Assembly: GCA_017443845.1 (NCBI GenBank)
Contig: JAFSXX010000002.1
Coordinates: forward strand, 1 to 64,000
DNA: 64,000 bases
Direction: 5' to 3'
From: Bacteroidales bacterium
GTDB taxonomy: Bacteria > Bacteroidota > Bacteroidia > Bacteroidales > UBA932
The notes beneath the pieces are model-generated. The model saw only the letters and a program-made list of their open reading frames with translations, searched no databases and had not been told where the DNA came from. A program made the position numbers and the translations under genes. How positions within the stretch are numbered: the stretch's first letter is position 1; every line of letters starts with the position of its first letter. Positions 1 through 8,904 of the stretch are shown here, piece after piece.

Positions 1-140
1 CTTGCCTAATGGACTACTATGCTCAATTGCACAGAGTGTAAGGAACCGCCGTATGCCGAACGGCACGTACGGTGGTGTGAGAGGTCGGAAAACAAAAGTA
101 GGAGGAAAACTCACTACTTTTGCTTTCCTCCTACTCTATT
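1..140 (+). mobile_element. 3' end of a group II intron (domains V and VI)
   Basis: Positions 45-76 fold as a domain V hairpin: ACC pairs with GGT, GCCGT with ACGGT, then a bulge and a TGCC/GGCA distal stem with a four-base loop. The triad CGC lies in the 5' strand, as in class C introns. Positions 97-135 form a domain VI hairpin with a 12-bp stem (AGTAGGAGGAAA with its complement), and the intron should end near 140 (CTACTCTATT). The maturase/reverse transcriptase gene would lie upstream, outside the window; only its domain IV tail can be present here. The call rests on remembered domain V features. The exact 3' splice site is uncertain by a few bases. Confidence 0.8.
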
Positions 141-148
141 TAAATATC

Positions 149-176
149 TCAGTCACAGGGCCGGCCCTGTGACTGA
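149..176. repeat. 28-nt perfect palindrome
   Basis: Fourteen bases starting TCAGTCACAGGG are followed directly by their exact reverse complement. The palindrome sits between the intron end and the stop codon of the minus-strand peptidase gene at 185. It is the likely transcript end of that gene, although the T tract on the minus strand is weak (GATATTTAAAT). Class C group II introns are known to insert beside terminator-like hairpins, so it may also mark the intron's target. Confidence 0.7.
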
Positions 177-184
177 AAAATACG

Positions 185-2188
185 TTAAAGTGTGCGGTAC
201 TTCTTGCCGTAGTCAAGCTGCTGCTGCAGGAAATCGTCGCAGTAAACCACTTCGTAATCCACGACCTTGCCCTCCTTCTCCACAGGCACGATATCCGGAT
301 TCACGAAGCCGCTGTAAGGCTTGAGCCCGAGCTTGGCGTAGCGCTCCAGCACCTCGCGGTGCAGCTCGGGATCGATATCGATGGCATACTTCTGCACAAG
401 CGCCTTCCCGGCCTCGAAATCGCCCTCCGACTTGATCCTCTGAACCTCCTTGAGCAACTCTCCGAAAAGCTCGCGCAGGCGTTTGTAATCGTTGATCACG
501 AAATAGGTCTTGCCGTCGCGGACCTTCTTCTCGATGACATTCTCCTTCTTTCCGTGGTCATAGCACCAGTCGGCGATAAGCTTGCGGTTCTGCATATGCG
601 CCTCGGTATTCTTCTGACCCGGCTCGATGCGGGTGAACTGGGTGAAGATACCGTTGCGGATATAGGAGATATACTCAGCCTTATAGGCGTCCTTGCTCTC
701 GAGAAGCCCCAGCTCCACGAGTTTGGGGTCGGCCAGGTAATAGAGCGCGAAAAGGTCGGCGCGCGCCTCCTCCAGGGTCGAAGAATACTCCTTGAGGGCA
801 TTGGCGGGCACTCCGGGCAGGAGCTGTCCGGAACCGTGGCCGAGACACTCGTGCAGGTCGGTATGGAGGTCGTCCGTGACGGTGCCCCACTTGCGGCAGA
901 GTTCGATCTCCTTCTCGTCCCAGGCGAACTCCGTCAGGATGCTCTTGGGAGCCTGCTCGCGCGCCTTGGCATAGGCATCGGTGATATTGGCGATGGTCAC
1001 CGATTTGGAGCCGTACTCCTTGCGGATCCAGCTCGAGTTGGGCAGATTTATGCCGATGGCCGTAGCCGGATAATCATCGCCGGCGATGACGGCCACATTG
1101 ATAACCTTGGCCGAGACTCCCTTGACCTCTTTCTTCTTGAAGCGGGGATCGACGGGCGAATTGTCCTCGAACCACTGGGCGTTCGAACTGATTATCCCGG
1201 TACGCCTGGAGGCCTCCCTGTCGCGATAATTGACGATGCCCTCATAATGCGCCTTGCGGCCCAGCGGATCGCCGTAATCCTCCACGAATCCGTTGACGAA
1301 ATCGACATCCGACTCCGTATCGCCCACCCAGGTGATATTGTAACGGTCCCACATCGCCAGGTCGCCCGTGGTATAGTACTCGATGAGTTCGGAGATATAC
1401 TTCTTCTGGAGATCGTTCTCGGCCACCTGGCGTGCCTTTTCGAGATGCGATATGATGACCTCTATGGCGTCGGAATAGACTCCGCCCACCTTGTAGGTCT
1501 TTTCGAATATCCTGCCCCTCTCCTTGACGAGTTTGCTGTTGAGTCCGAACGAGACGGGATGCTCGTCGGCTGCACTCTCCATTTTGCCGTAAAAGTCGTT
1601 CACCTCCGCGGCGGAGAGGTCGCCCTCATAGAAGTTGACGGCCGAAGCCTTCACAAGGTCCTTGTCGTTGCCCTGGTAGCGCTTTGTGGGATAGAGGTCG
1701 GCATCGTAGATGACGTGGAGCAGGAGGGAGGACTCCTCCGGTGCGGTTCCCACTGCATCGGCCAAAGCCTGGAAATACTCCCTGGAGCACTCCGGGATGA
1801 TCTTGGTATCGGCATAGTGATGGTGGATTCCGTTGCTGAAGAAGACCCTCTTGGCGTATGTCAGGAAGGCATCCCACTCAGAGCCGGTGCGCTCTCCGTC
1901 GTACTTTTCGAGGATATCCTCCAGGATGTGGCGGATACGGAGATTGTATTTGAAATTCTGGTCCCAGGTGATATCCCTTCCGGCCTTGGCCGCTTCGCAC
2001 AGGTGATAGATGTACTCCTTCTGCTGAAGGGAGAGCTCTTCCCAGCCGGGGATACGGTATCTGAGGATCTGGAGGTCGGCGAACTGATCGATGCAGTAGG
2101 CGAATTCAGCTTCCTTTTCCTTTTCGGTGCAGGCGGTGAGCGTGAGCCCGAGTCCTGCGACAATCATCATTTTCTTCAAGATATTCAT
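185..2188 (-). CDS. M49 family dipeptidyl-peptidase III-like lipoprotein
   Basis: This 667-residue protein is a probable zinc exopeptidase that removes dipeptides from the N-terminus of oligopeptides. The M49 signature HECLGH (HExxGH) lies at residues 446-451, and the second zinc motif EEARAD follows about 50 residues later. The N-terminus (MNILKKMM...LTLTACTEKE) is a lipoprotein signal with Cys in the lipobox, so it should sit in the periplasm or outer membrane. I chose the ATG at 2188 because it begins the signal peptide; the frame is open further upstream but that part looks like non-coding translation. It is divergent from the clostripain-like gene, with a shared 61-bp promoter region. 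Another peptidase role is possible, but the family assignment is firm. Confidence 0.9.
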   Translation of the reverse strand: MNILKKMMIVAGLGLTLTACTEKEKEAEFAYCIDQFADLQILRYRIPGWEELSLQQKEYIYHLCEAAKAGRDITWDQNFKYNLRIRHILEDILEKYDGERTGSEWDAFLTYAKRVFFSNGIHHHYADTKIIPECSREYFQALADAVGTAPEESSLLLHVIYDADLYPTKRYQGNDKDLVKASAVNFYEGDLSAAEVNDFYGKMESAADEHPVSFGLNSKLVKERGRIFEKTYKVGGVYSDAIEVIISHLEKARQVAENDLQKKYISELIEYYTTGDLAMWDRYNITWVGDTESDVDFVNGFVEDYGDPLGRKAHYEGIVNYRDREASRRTGIISSNAQWFEDNSPVDPRFKKKEVKGVSAKVINVAVIAGDDYPATAIGINLPNSSWIRKEYGSKSVTIANITDAYAKAREQAPKSILTEFAWDEKEIELCRKWGTVTDDLHTDLHECLGHGSGQLLPGVPANALKEYSSTLEEARADLFALYYLADPKLVELGLLESKDAYKAEYISYIRNGIFTQFTRIEPGQKNTEAHMQNRKLIADWCYDHGKKENVIEKKVRDGKTYFVINDYKRLRELFGELLKEVQRIKSEGDFEAGKALVQKYAIDIDPELHREVLERYAKLGLKPYSGFVNPDIVPVEKEGKVVDYEVVYCDDFLQQQLDYGKKYRTL

Positions 2189-2206
2189 ATTGGTTTGATT
2201 TGTGTA

Positions 2207-2214
2207 CAAAGTTA
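2207..2214 (-). promoter_or_regulatory. -7 box for the M49 peptidase gene
   Basis: The minus strand reads TAACTTTG, matching the Bacteroidota consensus TAnnTTTG, 18 nt upstream of the ATG at 2188. I see no TTTG at the expected -33 distance, so this is a partial match. Confidence 0.5.
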
Positions 2215-2235
2215 CAACTATTGAGGAAATAATCT

Positions 2236-2243
2236 TATCTTTG
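2236..2243 (+). promoter_or_regulatory. -7 box for the clostripain-like gene
   Basis: TATCTTTG ends only 6 nt before the ATG at 2250, implying a very short or leaderless transcript if it is used. It faces the minus-strand box at 2207-2214 with 21 bp between them, so the two divergent promoters could interfere. Confidence 0.5.
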
Positions 2244-2249
2244 TGAGAT

Positions 2250-3428
2250 ATGAAACGGATTACTAGAGTCTTTGGCTTTGTTGCGGCCCTGCTGGTGCTG
2301 CTGTCCCTGGCGTCATGCCACGAGAAGCCGCGCAGGGAGGTGACCTCCGTCCTGATATATCTCGCCGGCAACAACAGCCTCGAGGGTTACGGCCCCGACT
2401 GCCTCCGCCAGATCAAATCCGGGTACATCCCCGAGGACAAGGCGGATGCCGACGTCCTGCTGGTTTATTACCACACGCCGGGCGACGTGCCGACCCTCAA
2501 GAAGATATCCAAGACCTCCAGCGGAGTAATCAAGGAACTCGTCCTCTGCAGCTACCCCGCCGGTCAGAAGTCCTCCACTGCGGCTACCCTTGCCCAGGTG
2601 ATCCGCGATGCCGAGGCCGTTTGCCCCGCGGACCATCACAATCTGGTGATGTGGTCCCACTCCACGGGCTTCCTGCCCACCGGTTACTACGACCATCTCT
2701 GGTACGGGGATTCCGAACTCACCAAGACCGCATCCGGAAGGATGGGGGAGAAGCGTACCTTCGGACGCGACTACAATTCCAGCGTGGAGATCGAGATTCC
2801 TGACCTCGCCGCAGCGCTGCCCTTCAAATACGACGTCATACTCTTCGACTCCTGCCTTATGGGCGAGGTAGAGGTGGCGTATGAACTCCGCGAGAAATGC
2901 GACCTTCTGGTCGTCTCGCCCACCGAGATAATGGCGCAGGGATTCCCCTACTATATAATGATGGAGGAGTTGCTCAACAATCCCGACAAGGAGGCTGCGG
3001 CTACCGCCATCGCCACGGAGTATTACGACTATTACAACACCCAGCACGGCGGCGGCACCGTAACGGTAATGCGTACCTCCGGACTCACCTCCCTGGCGCA
3101 GATAACCGCCCGTATCATATCCAATCACCGCGAGGAGATATCCGGCATAAACCGCCGCACAGTGCAGTATTTCGACCGCTGCAGCGTCCACTGGTCGTAC
3201 GACCTCGACGATATCATCTCCAGGGTGGCCAACGCTTCCGAGTATTCGGCTTTCAGGAGCGCGCTCGAGGCCTCCACTGTTTACAAGGCCGCGACCCCCA
3301 CGTTCCTGAGCATCCAGATAAACAAATATTCGGGATACAGCATGTATCTGCCATATCCCGAATACAAATTCCTGAATTCTTTCTACAAGACCCTGGCCTG
3401 GAACAAGGTCGTAGGCCTGGTAGAATAG
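2250..3428 (+). CDS. Clostripain-like (C11) cysteine peptidase lipoprotein
   Basis: This 392-residue protein has a lipoprotein signal (LLSLASC at the cleavage site), so it is anchored at the cell envelope. The family's catalytic pair is visible: His137 in the WSHSTG context and Cys202 in DSCLMG. An early strand reads VLIYLAGNNSLE, a normal start for the C11 fold. C11 enzymes cut after basic residues and often process themselves; substrate is unknown here. Its TAG stop at 3426-3428 directly abuts the stop codon of the convergent rubrerythrin gene at 3429. Confidence 0.9.
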   Translation: MKRITRVFGFVAALLVLLSLASCHEKPRREVTSVLIYLAGNNSLEGYGPDCLRQIKSGYIPEDKADADVLLVYYHTPGDVPTLKKISKTSSGVIKELVLCSYPAGQKSSTAATLAQVIRDAEAVCPADHHNLVMWSHSTGFLPTGYYDHLWYGDSELTKTASGRMGEKRTFGRDYNSSVEIEIPDLAAALPFKYDVILFDSCLMGEVEVAYELREKCDLLVVSPTEIMAQGFPYYIMMEELLNNPDKEAAATAIATEYYDYYNTQHGGGTVTVMRTSGLTSLAQITARIISNHREEISGINRRTVQYFDRCSVHWSYDLDDIISRVANASEYSAFRSALEASTVYKAATPTFLSIQINKYSGYSMYLPYPEYKFLNSFYKTLAWNKVVGLVE

Positions 3429-3986
3429 TTATTTCTTGAAGAGCCTGTTGTAAAGTCCCTCGAAGCCCTGTCCGTGACGGGCCTCGTCCTTCGCCATCTC
3501 GTGGATGGTGTCGTGGATAGCGTCGTAGTTGAGCTCTTTTGCCCTTGCTGCAATGGCCATCTTGCCTTCGCAAGCGCCGGCTTCAGCCTCCATCCTCTTC
3601 TTGAGGTTGGTCTTGGTGTCCCAGACGATCTCACCGAGAAGTTCGGCGATGCGTGCGGCGTGGTCGGCCTCTTCGTAAGCGTAGCGCTTGAAAGCCTCGG
3701 CGACCTCGGGATAGCCCTCACGCTCTGCCTGGCGGCTCATCGCGAGATACATTCCAACCTCGTTGCACTCGCCTGCGTAGTGCTTCTGGAGACCGTCCCA
3801 TACTTCGGGATCGCATCCCTTGGCCACGCCAAGCTTATGCTCGGTTACAAACTGGAGGGGACCGTCGTTGTTCTCGACGACCTCTTTGAACTTAGACTGG
3901 GGGGCCTTGCAGAGCGGGCAGCGCTCCGGAGCCTCGGGACCTTCGTGGACATAGCCACAAACGGTGCAAATCCATTTCTTTGCCAT
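3429..3986 (-). CDS. Reverse rubrerythrin (N-terminal rubredoxin domain)
   Basis: This 185-residue protein is a non-haem iron peroxidase that should use reduced rubredoxin-type iron to reduce hydrogen peroxide or oxygen. The rubredoxin-like domain is at the N-terminus, with Cys7, Cys10, Cys23 and Cys26. A ferritin-like di-iron four-helix domain follows, with ligand-type motifs such as [20 protein letters not shown] and [10 protein letters not shown]. Classical rubrerythrin has the opposite domain order; this order matches the oxygen-inducible reverse rubrerythrins of anaerobes. No signal peptide, so it is cytoplasmic. It is transcribed alone from a good promoter at 4031-4061. Confidence 0.9.
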   Translation of the reverse strand: MAKKWICTVCGYVHEGPEAPERCPLCKAPQSKFKEVVENNDGPLQFVTEHKLGVAKGCDPEVWDGLQKHYAGECNEVGMYLAMSRQAEREGYPEVAEAFKRYAYEEADHAARIAELLGEIVWDTKTNLKKRMEAEAGACEGKMAIAARAKELNYDAIHDTIHEMAKDEARHGQGFEGLYNRLFKK

Positions 3987-4030
3987 ATCGATTCAGAATT
4001 TTTAATAGTTGGTCGGGTAGTGTAGAAGTA

Positions 4031-4061
4031 CAAAGATAACGATATTCGGCAAACGGCCAAA
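4031..4061 (-). promoter_or_regulatory. Promoter of the rubrerythrin gene
   Basis: On the minus strand TTTG (4061-4058), a 19-nt spacer and TATCTTTG (4038-4031) match the full Bacteroides sigma-factor consensus. The start codon follows 44 nt downstream at 3986. Confidence 0.75.
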
Positions 4062-4063
4062 AA

Positions 4064-5278
4064 TCATTTTTCCTGCCTGCGCCTCCTGGCGAGTCCTCCC
4101 TGGACCAGGAAGTAGAGGGCCATAAGGATGGCGCATATGGTGATGTGTCTCACCGTATAATGCTTGCTCCTGAGGGTGCTGTCGAGCAGTACCATATCTT
4201 CATTCTCCTCCAGGACGGGAAGCACGTTGTGGCCAGAAATCTCGCGGGATGCCCATTTCTTGGTAATCACTCCGTCGCTGAAATAGACTATGCCGCCATT
4301 GTCGCGCATCAGGGTGAGAAGCGACTTGCGGTCGGCCGTCAGCACGTGTTCATCCAGATCTGCGGGGACCTCCCTCGTGTCGGAGAAGATGAACAGGGGC
4401 ATCTCGAATATCTCGAGCTGCTGCGAGAGCTCCCTGAGGCGCGCCCAGCGGGCTTCGGTCATAGAGGCGCTGTCATATACCACGCCTGCCAGGAAAAGTC
4501 CCTCCTGGGAGAAGATATCGTTGCTGTAGTTGCCTGCGGCGTCCCGCAGCGCGAGGTCGGCCATAGCCTCAGAGGCGTCTCCACCCGTCATTTCGGTGAC
4601 CGAATCGACGAATGTCCAGCTCTCGTCGGGCAGGCTGTCGAGGGTGAAGGTCTGCCTGACCCCATCTTTCTCGTAGATGAATGTGGTCTCGAAGGTGGTA
4701 GAGGCGGTTCCCTTGGCTATTGCTGCCATATCGGTCCCTACATTGTATGCGGTGTAGTCGAGGGTGGGGATGCCGCGCCAGGCCTTGATCCCGATACCCG
4801 AAGCGAAGAGGGCGAAGATGGCCACAGCCACGCAGTCGATCCACAGCGGTTTGTTGTAGAGCCTCTTGCGGTTCCAGATAAAGAGAAATATGTTTATCGG
4901 CAGCAGGACGAGGTTCTTGGCCAGGCTCTGCCAGTTGGTCAGGTGGATCGCCTCCCCGAAGCAGCCGCAGTCGCTGATGGGATTGTATGCCACCAGATAG
5001 ACCGTAACGAGGGTGAAGGCCGCCATCATCACCATCCCAATGAATGAGAAGATGCCGAGGAACGCGCCGGTTACGACGCAGATTCCAGTGACCATCTCCA
5101 GGGTGGACATCAGCAGGCCGAAGAGGGTGGCGCAGGGGTCGAGGAATCCGAGGTGCATGAAGGCGAAATACTCCTTCACCACGAGTCCCGTTCCCACGGG
5201 GTCTATCAGTTTGGTGAATCCCGAAACTATGAACGTGACTCCGAAAATGAGGCGGAGAAGATTGTTGAGCGATCTCAT
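4064..5278 (-). CDS. DoxX/MauE-type membrane protein (BT_3928-like)
   Basis: This 404-residue inner-membrane protein opens with a DoxX-like segment (RLIFGVTFIVSGFTKLIDP) and about four hydrophobic helices in the first 150 residues. The motif DCGCFGE between helices is typical of MauE/DoxX redox-associated proteins. A further helix (CVAVAIFALFASGIGIKAW) leads into a soluble domain of about 200 residues, followed by a final helix near the C-terminus (ICAILMALYFLVQGG). It is the last gene of the rimP-nusA-infB-tmk run, and its ATG abuts the tmk stop codon. A role in envelope redox or thiol chemistry is an inference from the family; no catalytic site is identified. Confidence 0.8.
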   Translation of the reverse strand: MRSLNNLLRLIFGVTFIVSGFTKLIDPVGTGLVVKEYFAFMHLGFLDPCATLFGLLMSTLEMVTGICVVTGAFLGIFSFIGMVMMAAFTLVTVYLVAYNPISDCGCFGEAIHLTNWQSLAKNLVLLPINIFLFIWNRKRLYNKPLWIDCVAVAIFALFASGIGIKAWRGIPTLDYTAYNVGTDMAAIAKGTASTTFETTFIYEKDGVRQTFTLDSLPDESWTFVDSVTEMTGGDASEAMADLALRDAAGNYSNDIFSQEGLFLAGVVYDSASMTEARWARLRELSQQLEIFEMPLFIFSDTREVPADLDEHVLTADRKSLLTLMRDNGGIVYFSDGVITKKWASREISGHNVLPVLEENEDMVLLDSTLRSKHYTVRHITICAILMALYFLVQGGLARRRRQEK

Positions 5279-5956
5279 TTAAACAAGATTGTCGATGTGC
5301 GACCTGATTTTTTCGAAAATGGATTCGGCCGGAAGCATCCTGCCGTCGGGCCCCGAACAGTCTATACGGCGGAAAGAGGCGTCGGCCTCGCACTGCTCCA
5401 GATAGATGGCGCGGACGCGCTTCTGGAACTCGATGTCGGCCTCGTGGATGTCGCTCTTGCCTTCGAGATAGTTGCGGTCGTCGCCCTCGCGGGTCTCGTG
5501 AAGCCTGTCGTCGACAAAAGAGATGGGGACGTCCAGGAAGAGGTTGAGGTCGGGCCTGGGGATGCGGAATATCTCATACTCGGTCCGCAGGATCCAGTCC
5601 CGCAGTGAGCGGCTCTCCTCCACGGATGCCGTCTTGGAGCACTGGAAGGCTATGTTGGAATAGACGTAGCGGTCGAGTATCACGCATTTGCCCGCATCGA
5701 GCCTCTCGCGCAGGAAAGGGGCGGCGCTGCGGCGGTCCTCCGCGAAAAGAAGCGCCACTATCTGCGGGTGCACGGCATCTATGGCCCCGTAGTCACCCCT
5801 CAGGTAGCGCGCGATCATCTCACCGAAAACCGGCGCGTCGTAGCGGGGGAAATGGAGATGCTCCACATCCATTCCCTTCGCTGCGGCATAATCCGACAGC
5901 ATCCTGAGCTGCGTGGATTTGCCTGCGCCGTCGAGCCCTTCGAGAACTATCAGCAT
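5279..5956 (-). CDS. tmk: Thymidylate kinase
   Basis: This 225-residue kinase phosphorylates dTMP to dTDP with ATP in the cytoplasm. The P-loop GLDGAGKST is at residues 7-15, and a DRY-type motif (DRYVYSNIAFQ) that binds the nucleotide lies near residue 95. The length is normal for the family. It starts 3 nt after the infB stop and its own stop touches the start of the DoxX-like gene, so the genes are probably co-transcribed and translationally coupled. Confidence 0.97.
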   Translation of the reverse strand: MLIVLEGLDGAGKSTQLRMLSDYAAAKGMDVEHLHFPRYDAPVFGEMIARYLRGDYGAIDAVHPQIVALLFAEDRRSAAPFLRERLDAGKCVILDRYVYSNIAFQCSKTASVEESRSLRDWILRTEYEIFRIPRPDLNLFLDVPISFVDDRLHETREGDDRNYLEGKSDIHEADIEFQKRVRAIYLEQCEADASFRRIDCSGPDGRMLPAESIFEKIRSHIDNLV

Positions 5957-5959
5957 GGC

Positions 5960-8833
5960 TTAGAGTTTCCTCTTGATCTCTACAATCTGGAATGCCTCGA
6001 TGACGTCGCCGATCTGGACATCGTTGAAGCTTTCGATATTCAGACCGCAGTCGAATCCGGCTGCAACCTCCTTGACATCGTCCTTGAAGCGCTTCAGCGA
6101 ACCGAGATTGCCGGTGTAGATGACGATACCGTCGCGGATGACGCGGACCCTTGAAGTACGGGTCAGCTTGCCCTCCTTGACCATACAGCCGGCGATTGTG
6201 CCGACCTTCGAGATCTTGAAGGTCTCGCGGACCTCGGCGGTAGCAGTGACCTCCTCCTTCTGCTCGGGTGCGAGCATACCTTCGATACCGTCCTTGACCT
6301 CCTCGATGGCGTCGTAGATGACCGAGTAGAGACGGATCTCGATGGATTCCTTCTCGGCCAGCTTGCGGGCTGCGGGCATAGGACGCACCTGGAAGCCGAT
6401 GATGATGGCGTTCGAAGCGACTGCCAGCATAACGTCGGATTCGGAGATGGCACCCACTGCCTTGTGGATGACATTGACGTGGAACTCCTCGGTGGAGAGC
6501 TTGATGAGGGAATCCGAGAGGGCCTCGATCGAACCGTCCACGTCGGCCTTGACGATGATATTGAGCTCCTGGAAGTTGCCCAGGGCGATACGGCGGCCGA
6601 TCTCCTCGAGGGTGATGTGGGTCTGCGTCTTGATGCCCTGGATGCGGATGAGCTGCTCGCGCTTGTTGGCCACGTCGCGGGCCTCTTTCTCATTCTCGGT
6701 AGCGTTAAGGGTGTCGCCCGCGGTAGGGGCGCCGCTGAGTCCGAGCACCGAAACAGGGGTGGAGGGACCTGCCTCCTTGAGCCTCTGTCCGCGCTCGTTG
6801 AACATAGCCTTGACACGGCCGGCATAGCAGCCTGCTACGATGGGGTCTCCCACGTGCAGGGTTCCGCCCTGGATAAGGACGGTCGCGAGATAGCCGCGGC
6901 CCTTGTCGAGCGAAGACTCGATGATGCTGCCCACCGCCAGTTTGTCGGGGTTGGCCTTCAGGTCGAGCATATCGGCCTCGAGAAGCACCTTTTCGAGCAG
7001 CAGATCGACGTTCAGGCCCTTCTTTGCGGAGATTTCCTGGCACTGGTACTTGCCGCCCCAGTCCTCCACGAGGATGTTCATATTGGCGAGCTGCTCCTTG
7101 ATCTTCTCGGGATTGGCTCCGGGCTTGTCTATCTTGTTGATGGCGAAAATCATAGGTACGCCAGCGGCCTGCGCGTGGTTGATGGCCTCAACGGTCTGGG
7201 GCATCACGGCGTCGTCGGCGGCCACTATGATGATGGCCAGGTCGGTGACCTTGGCTCCGCGGGCACGCATTGCGGTGAATGCCTCGTGACCCGGGGTATC
7301 GAGGAAGGTGATGTGCCTTCCGTCCTCGAGCACCACGCTGTATGCGCCGATGTGCTGGGTGATGCCACCGGCCTCGCCGGCGATGACGTTGGTGTTGCGG
7401 ATGTAGTCGAGCAGTGAGGTCTTGCCGTGGTCGACGTGACCCATCACGGTTACGATAGGCGGACGCGGTACGAGGTCTTCCTCGGCATCCTCCTTCTCCT
7501 CGATGGCGGCCTGTGCCTCGGGCTTGACAAACTCAATCTCGTAACCGAACTCCTCTGCCACGAGCACGAGGGCCTCGGCATCGAGCCTCTGGTTGATGGA
7601 GACCATCAGGCCGAGGTTCATGCAGGCCTCGATGACCTTTACCACGGGAGTGTTGTTCATCAGGATGGCCAGCTCGTTGACGGTCACGAATTCGGTGACC
7701 TTGAGCACCTTGTTGGTGAGCTCCTGGAGCTCCTGCTCCTCCTGCATCTTCTGGAATACCTCCTCGCGTTTCTCGCGGCGGTGTTTCGAGGTCTTGGTCT
7801 TGCCCTTGCCCTCGACCATCCTTGCGTAGGTCTCCTTTATCTGCTTCTGGACCTCGTCCTCGTTTATCTCGGTGCGGAGAGCCTTGAAGCGCTCCTTCTT
7901 GGAGGCCTTGCCGCCCTTGCCGCCCTTTCCGGAGTCATTGCGCTGGGGCTTGTTGTTCTCTCCGAAGTTGATGCCGGCCTTCTCTACATCCACCTTGGCG
8001 CTGCCGCCCTTCTTGATGCGCTCGCGCTTGCCTTTGTCTTTCTTGTCCTTCGAATCTTTCGAGGGCTTCTTCTCGAACTGTGAGAGGTCGATCTTTCCGG
8101 TAATCTTGGGACCGTCGAGTTTCTCGACCGAGGTGGCGATGTGCTCGGGTTCCCTGCGCTCGGGCTTGGCTTCTGCCTGGGGTTCGGGCTTTGCCGCGGG
8201 AGCCGCCTCTTTTTTGACCTCTGCGGGCTTTTCGGGCTTGACGCTCCCGGGAGCGGGCTCCGCGGGCTTCTTAGGCTCCTTTATGGGCTTGGGCGCGGGT
8301 GCGGGGGCAGCCTCTGTTTTCGCAGCGGGAGTTTCTGCGGGCTGTTCCTTTACCTGCGGCTTTTCGGGTTCTTCGGCGACGGGTGCGGGTGCGGGCTCGG
8401 GTACGGGTGCCGGAGCGGGTTCGGGCTTGGGCGCCGGAGCGCTCTCGACCGGTTTGGGTTCAGGCTCGATTGTGAGCGGCTCCTCTTTCACCGGCTTGGG
8501 CTCGGCCTTGACTGGCTCTTCCGCCTTTGCGGGTGCGGCCGTTCCAAGGACATTCGTCTTGATGACGATCTCCTTGACCGGCTCCTGGGCTTCGCCGTGA
8601 TGGCTCATCTCGGTGATTTCCTTTACCTTGATAGCCACCTTGCTGGCCTGCTCCTTGAGTATCTGCTCCTTGCTGAACTCCTTGGCGACCAGGTCGTAAA
8701 CCTCTTCGGAGATCTTCCCGATAGGGGTGACCTCGATGTCGATGTTCTTTTTCTTGAAAAACTCCTGAAGGGTTCCCGTTCCGATGTTGAAATCCTTCAA
8801 TACCTTATTGATTCTGATTTTTCCGTCTGCCAT
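5960..8833 (-). CDS. infB: Translation initiation factor IF-2
   Basis: This 957-residue GTPase brings initiator tRNA to the 30S subunit. It has an N-terminal IF2_N helical domain (residues 1-50), a long low-complexity linker rich in Pro, Ala, Glu and Lys (about 70-260), and a basic region. The G domain carries G1 GHVDHGKT at 465-472, then DTPGHEAF and NKID, followed by the C-terminal beta-barrel and fMet-tRNA-binding domains. The extended linker is usual for Bacteroidota. It follows nusA after a 52-bp gap that contains part of a terminator-like hairpin. Confidence 0.98.
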   Translation of the reverse strand: MADGKIRINKVLKDFNIGTGTLQEFFKKKNIDIEVTPIGKISEEVYDLVAKEFSKEQILKEQASKVAIKVKEITEMSHHGEAQEPVKEIVIKTNVLGTAAPAKAEEPVKAEPKPVKEEPLTIEPEPKPVESAPAPKPEPAPAPVPEPAPAPVAEEPEKPQVKEQPAETPAAKTEAAPAPAPKPIKEPKKPAEPAPGSVKPEKPAEVKKEAAPAAKPEPQAEAKPERREPEHIATSVEKLDGPKITGKIDLSQFEKKPSKDSKDKKDKGKRERIKKGGSAKVDVEKAGINFGENNKPQRNDSGKGGKGGKASKKERFKALRTEINEDEVQKQIKETYARMVEGKGKTKTSKHRREKREEVFQKMQEEQELQELTNKVLKVTEFVTVNELAILMNNTPVVKVIEACMNLGLMVSINQRLDAEALVLVAEEFGYEIEFVKPEAQAAIEEKEDAEEDLVPRPPIVTVMGHVDHGKTSLLDYIRNTNVIAGEAGGITQHIGAYSVVLEDGRHITFLDTPGHEAFTAMRARGAKVTDLAIIIVAADDAVMPQTVEAINHAQAAGVPMIFAINKIDKPGANPEKIKEQLANMNILVEDWGGKYQCQEISAKKGLNVDLLLEKVLLEADMLDLKANPDKLAVGSIIESSLDKGRGYLATVLIQGGTLHVGDPIVAGCYAGRVKAMFNERGQRLKEAGPSTPVSVLGLSGAPTAGDTLNATENEKEARDVANKREQLIRIQGIKTQTHITLEEIGRRIALGNFQELNIIVKADVDGSIEALSDSLIKLSTEEFHVNVIHKAVGAISESDVMLAVASNAIIIGFQVRPMPAARKLAEKESIEIRLYSVIYDAIEEVKDGIEGMLAPEQKEEVTATAEVRETFKISKVGTIAGCMVKEGKLTRTSRVRVIRDGIVIYTGNLGSLKRFKDDVKEVAAGFDCGLNIESFNDVQIGDVIEAFQIVEIKRKL

Positions 8834-8866
8834 ATTTTTACTCCCGTTATTTTTCTGTTAGACAAT

Positions 8867-8904
8867 AAAAACCCGAGGGGGAGGACTATTCCTCCTCCTT
8901 GGGT
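8867..8904 (-). terminator. Terminator-like hairpin between nusA and infB
   Basis: Reading the minus strand, ACCC/GGGT and AGGAGGA/TCCTCCC arms (8904-8871) form an interrupted stem, followed by TTTTATT. The hairpin includes the last codons and the stop codon of nusA (8886-8888). Its place inside the operon suggests partial termination that lowers infB expression, but this is inference. Confidence 0.5.

Noticed and set aside
359-2224. Open frame of more than 600 codons on the plus strand, antisense to the M49 peptidase gene
   Set aside because: It mirrors the codons of the minus-strand gene, whose HExxGH motif, lipobox and promoter mark it as the real one.
3330-3428. Possible terminator for the rubrerythrin gene in the clostripain coding end
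   Set aside because: The repeated CCAGGCC-type words are direct, not inverted, and no T tract follows.
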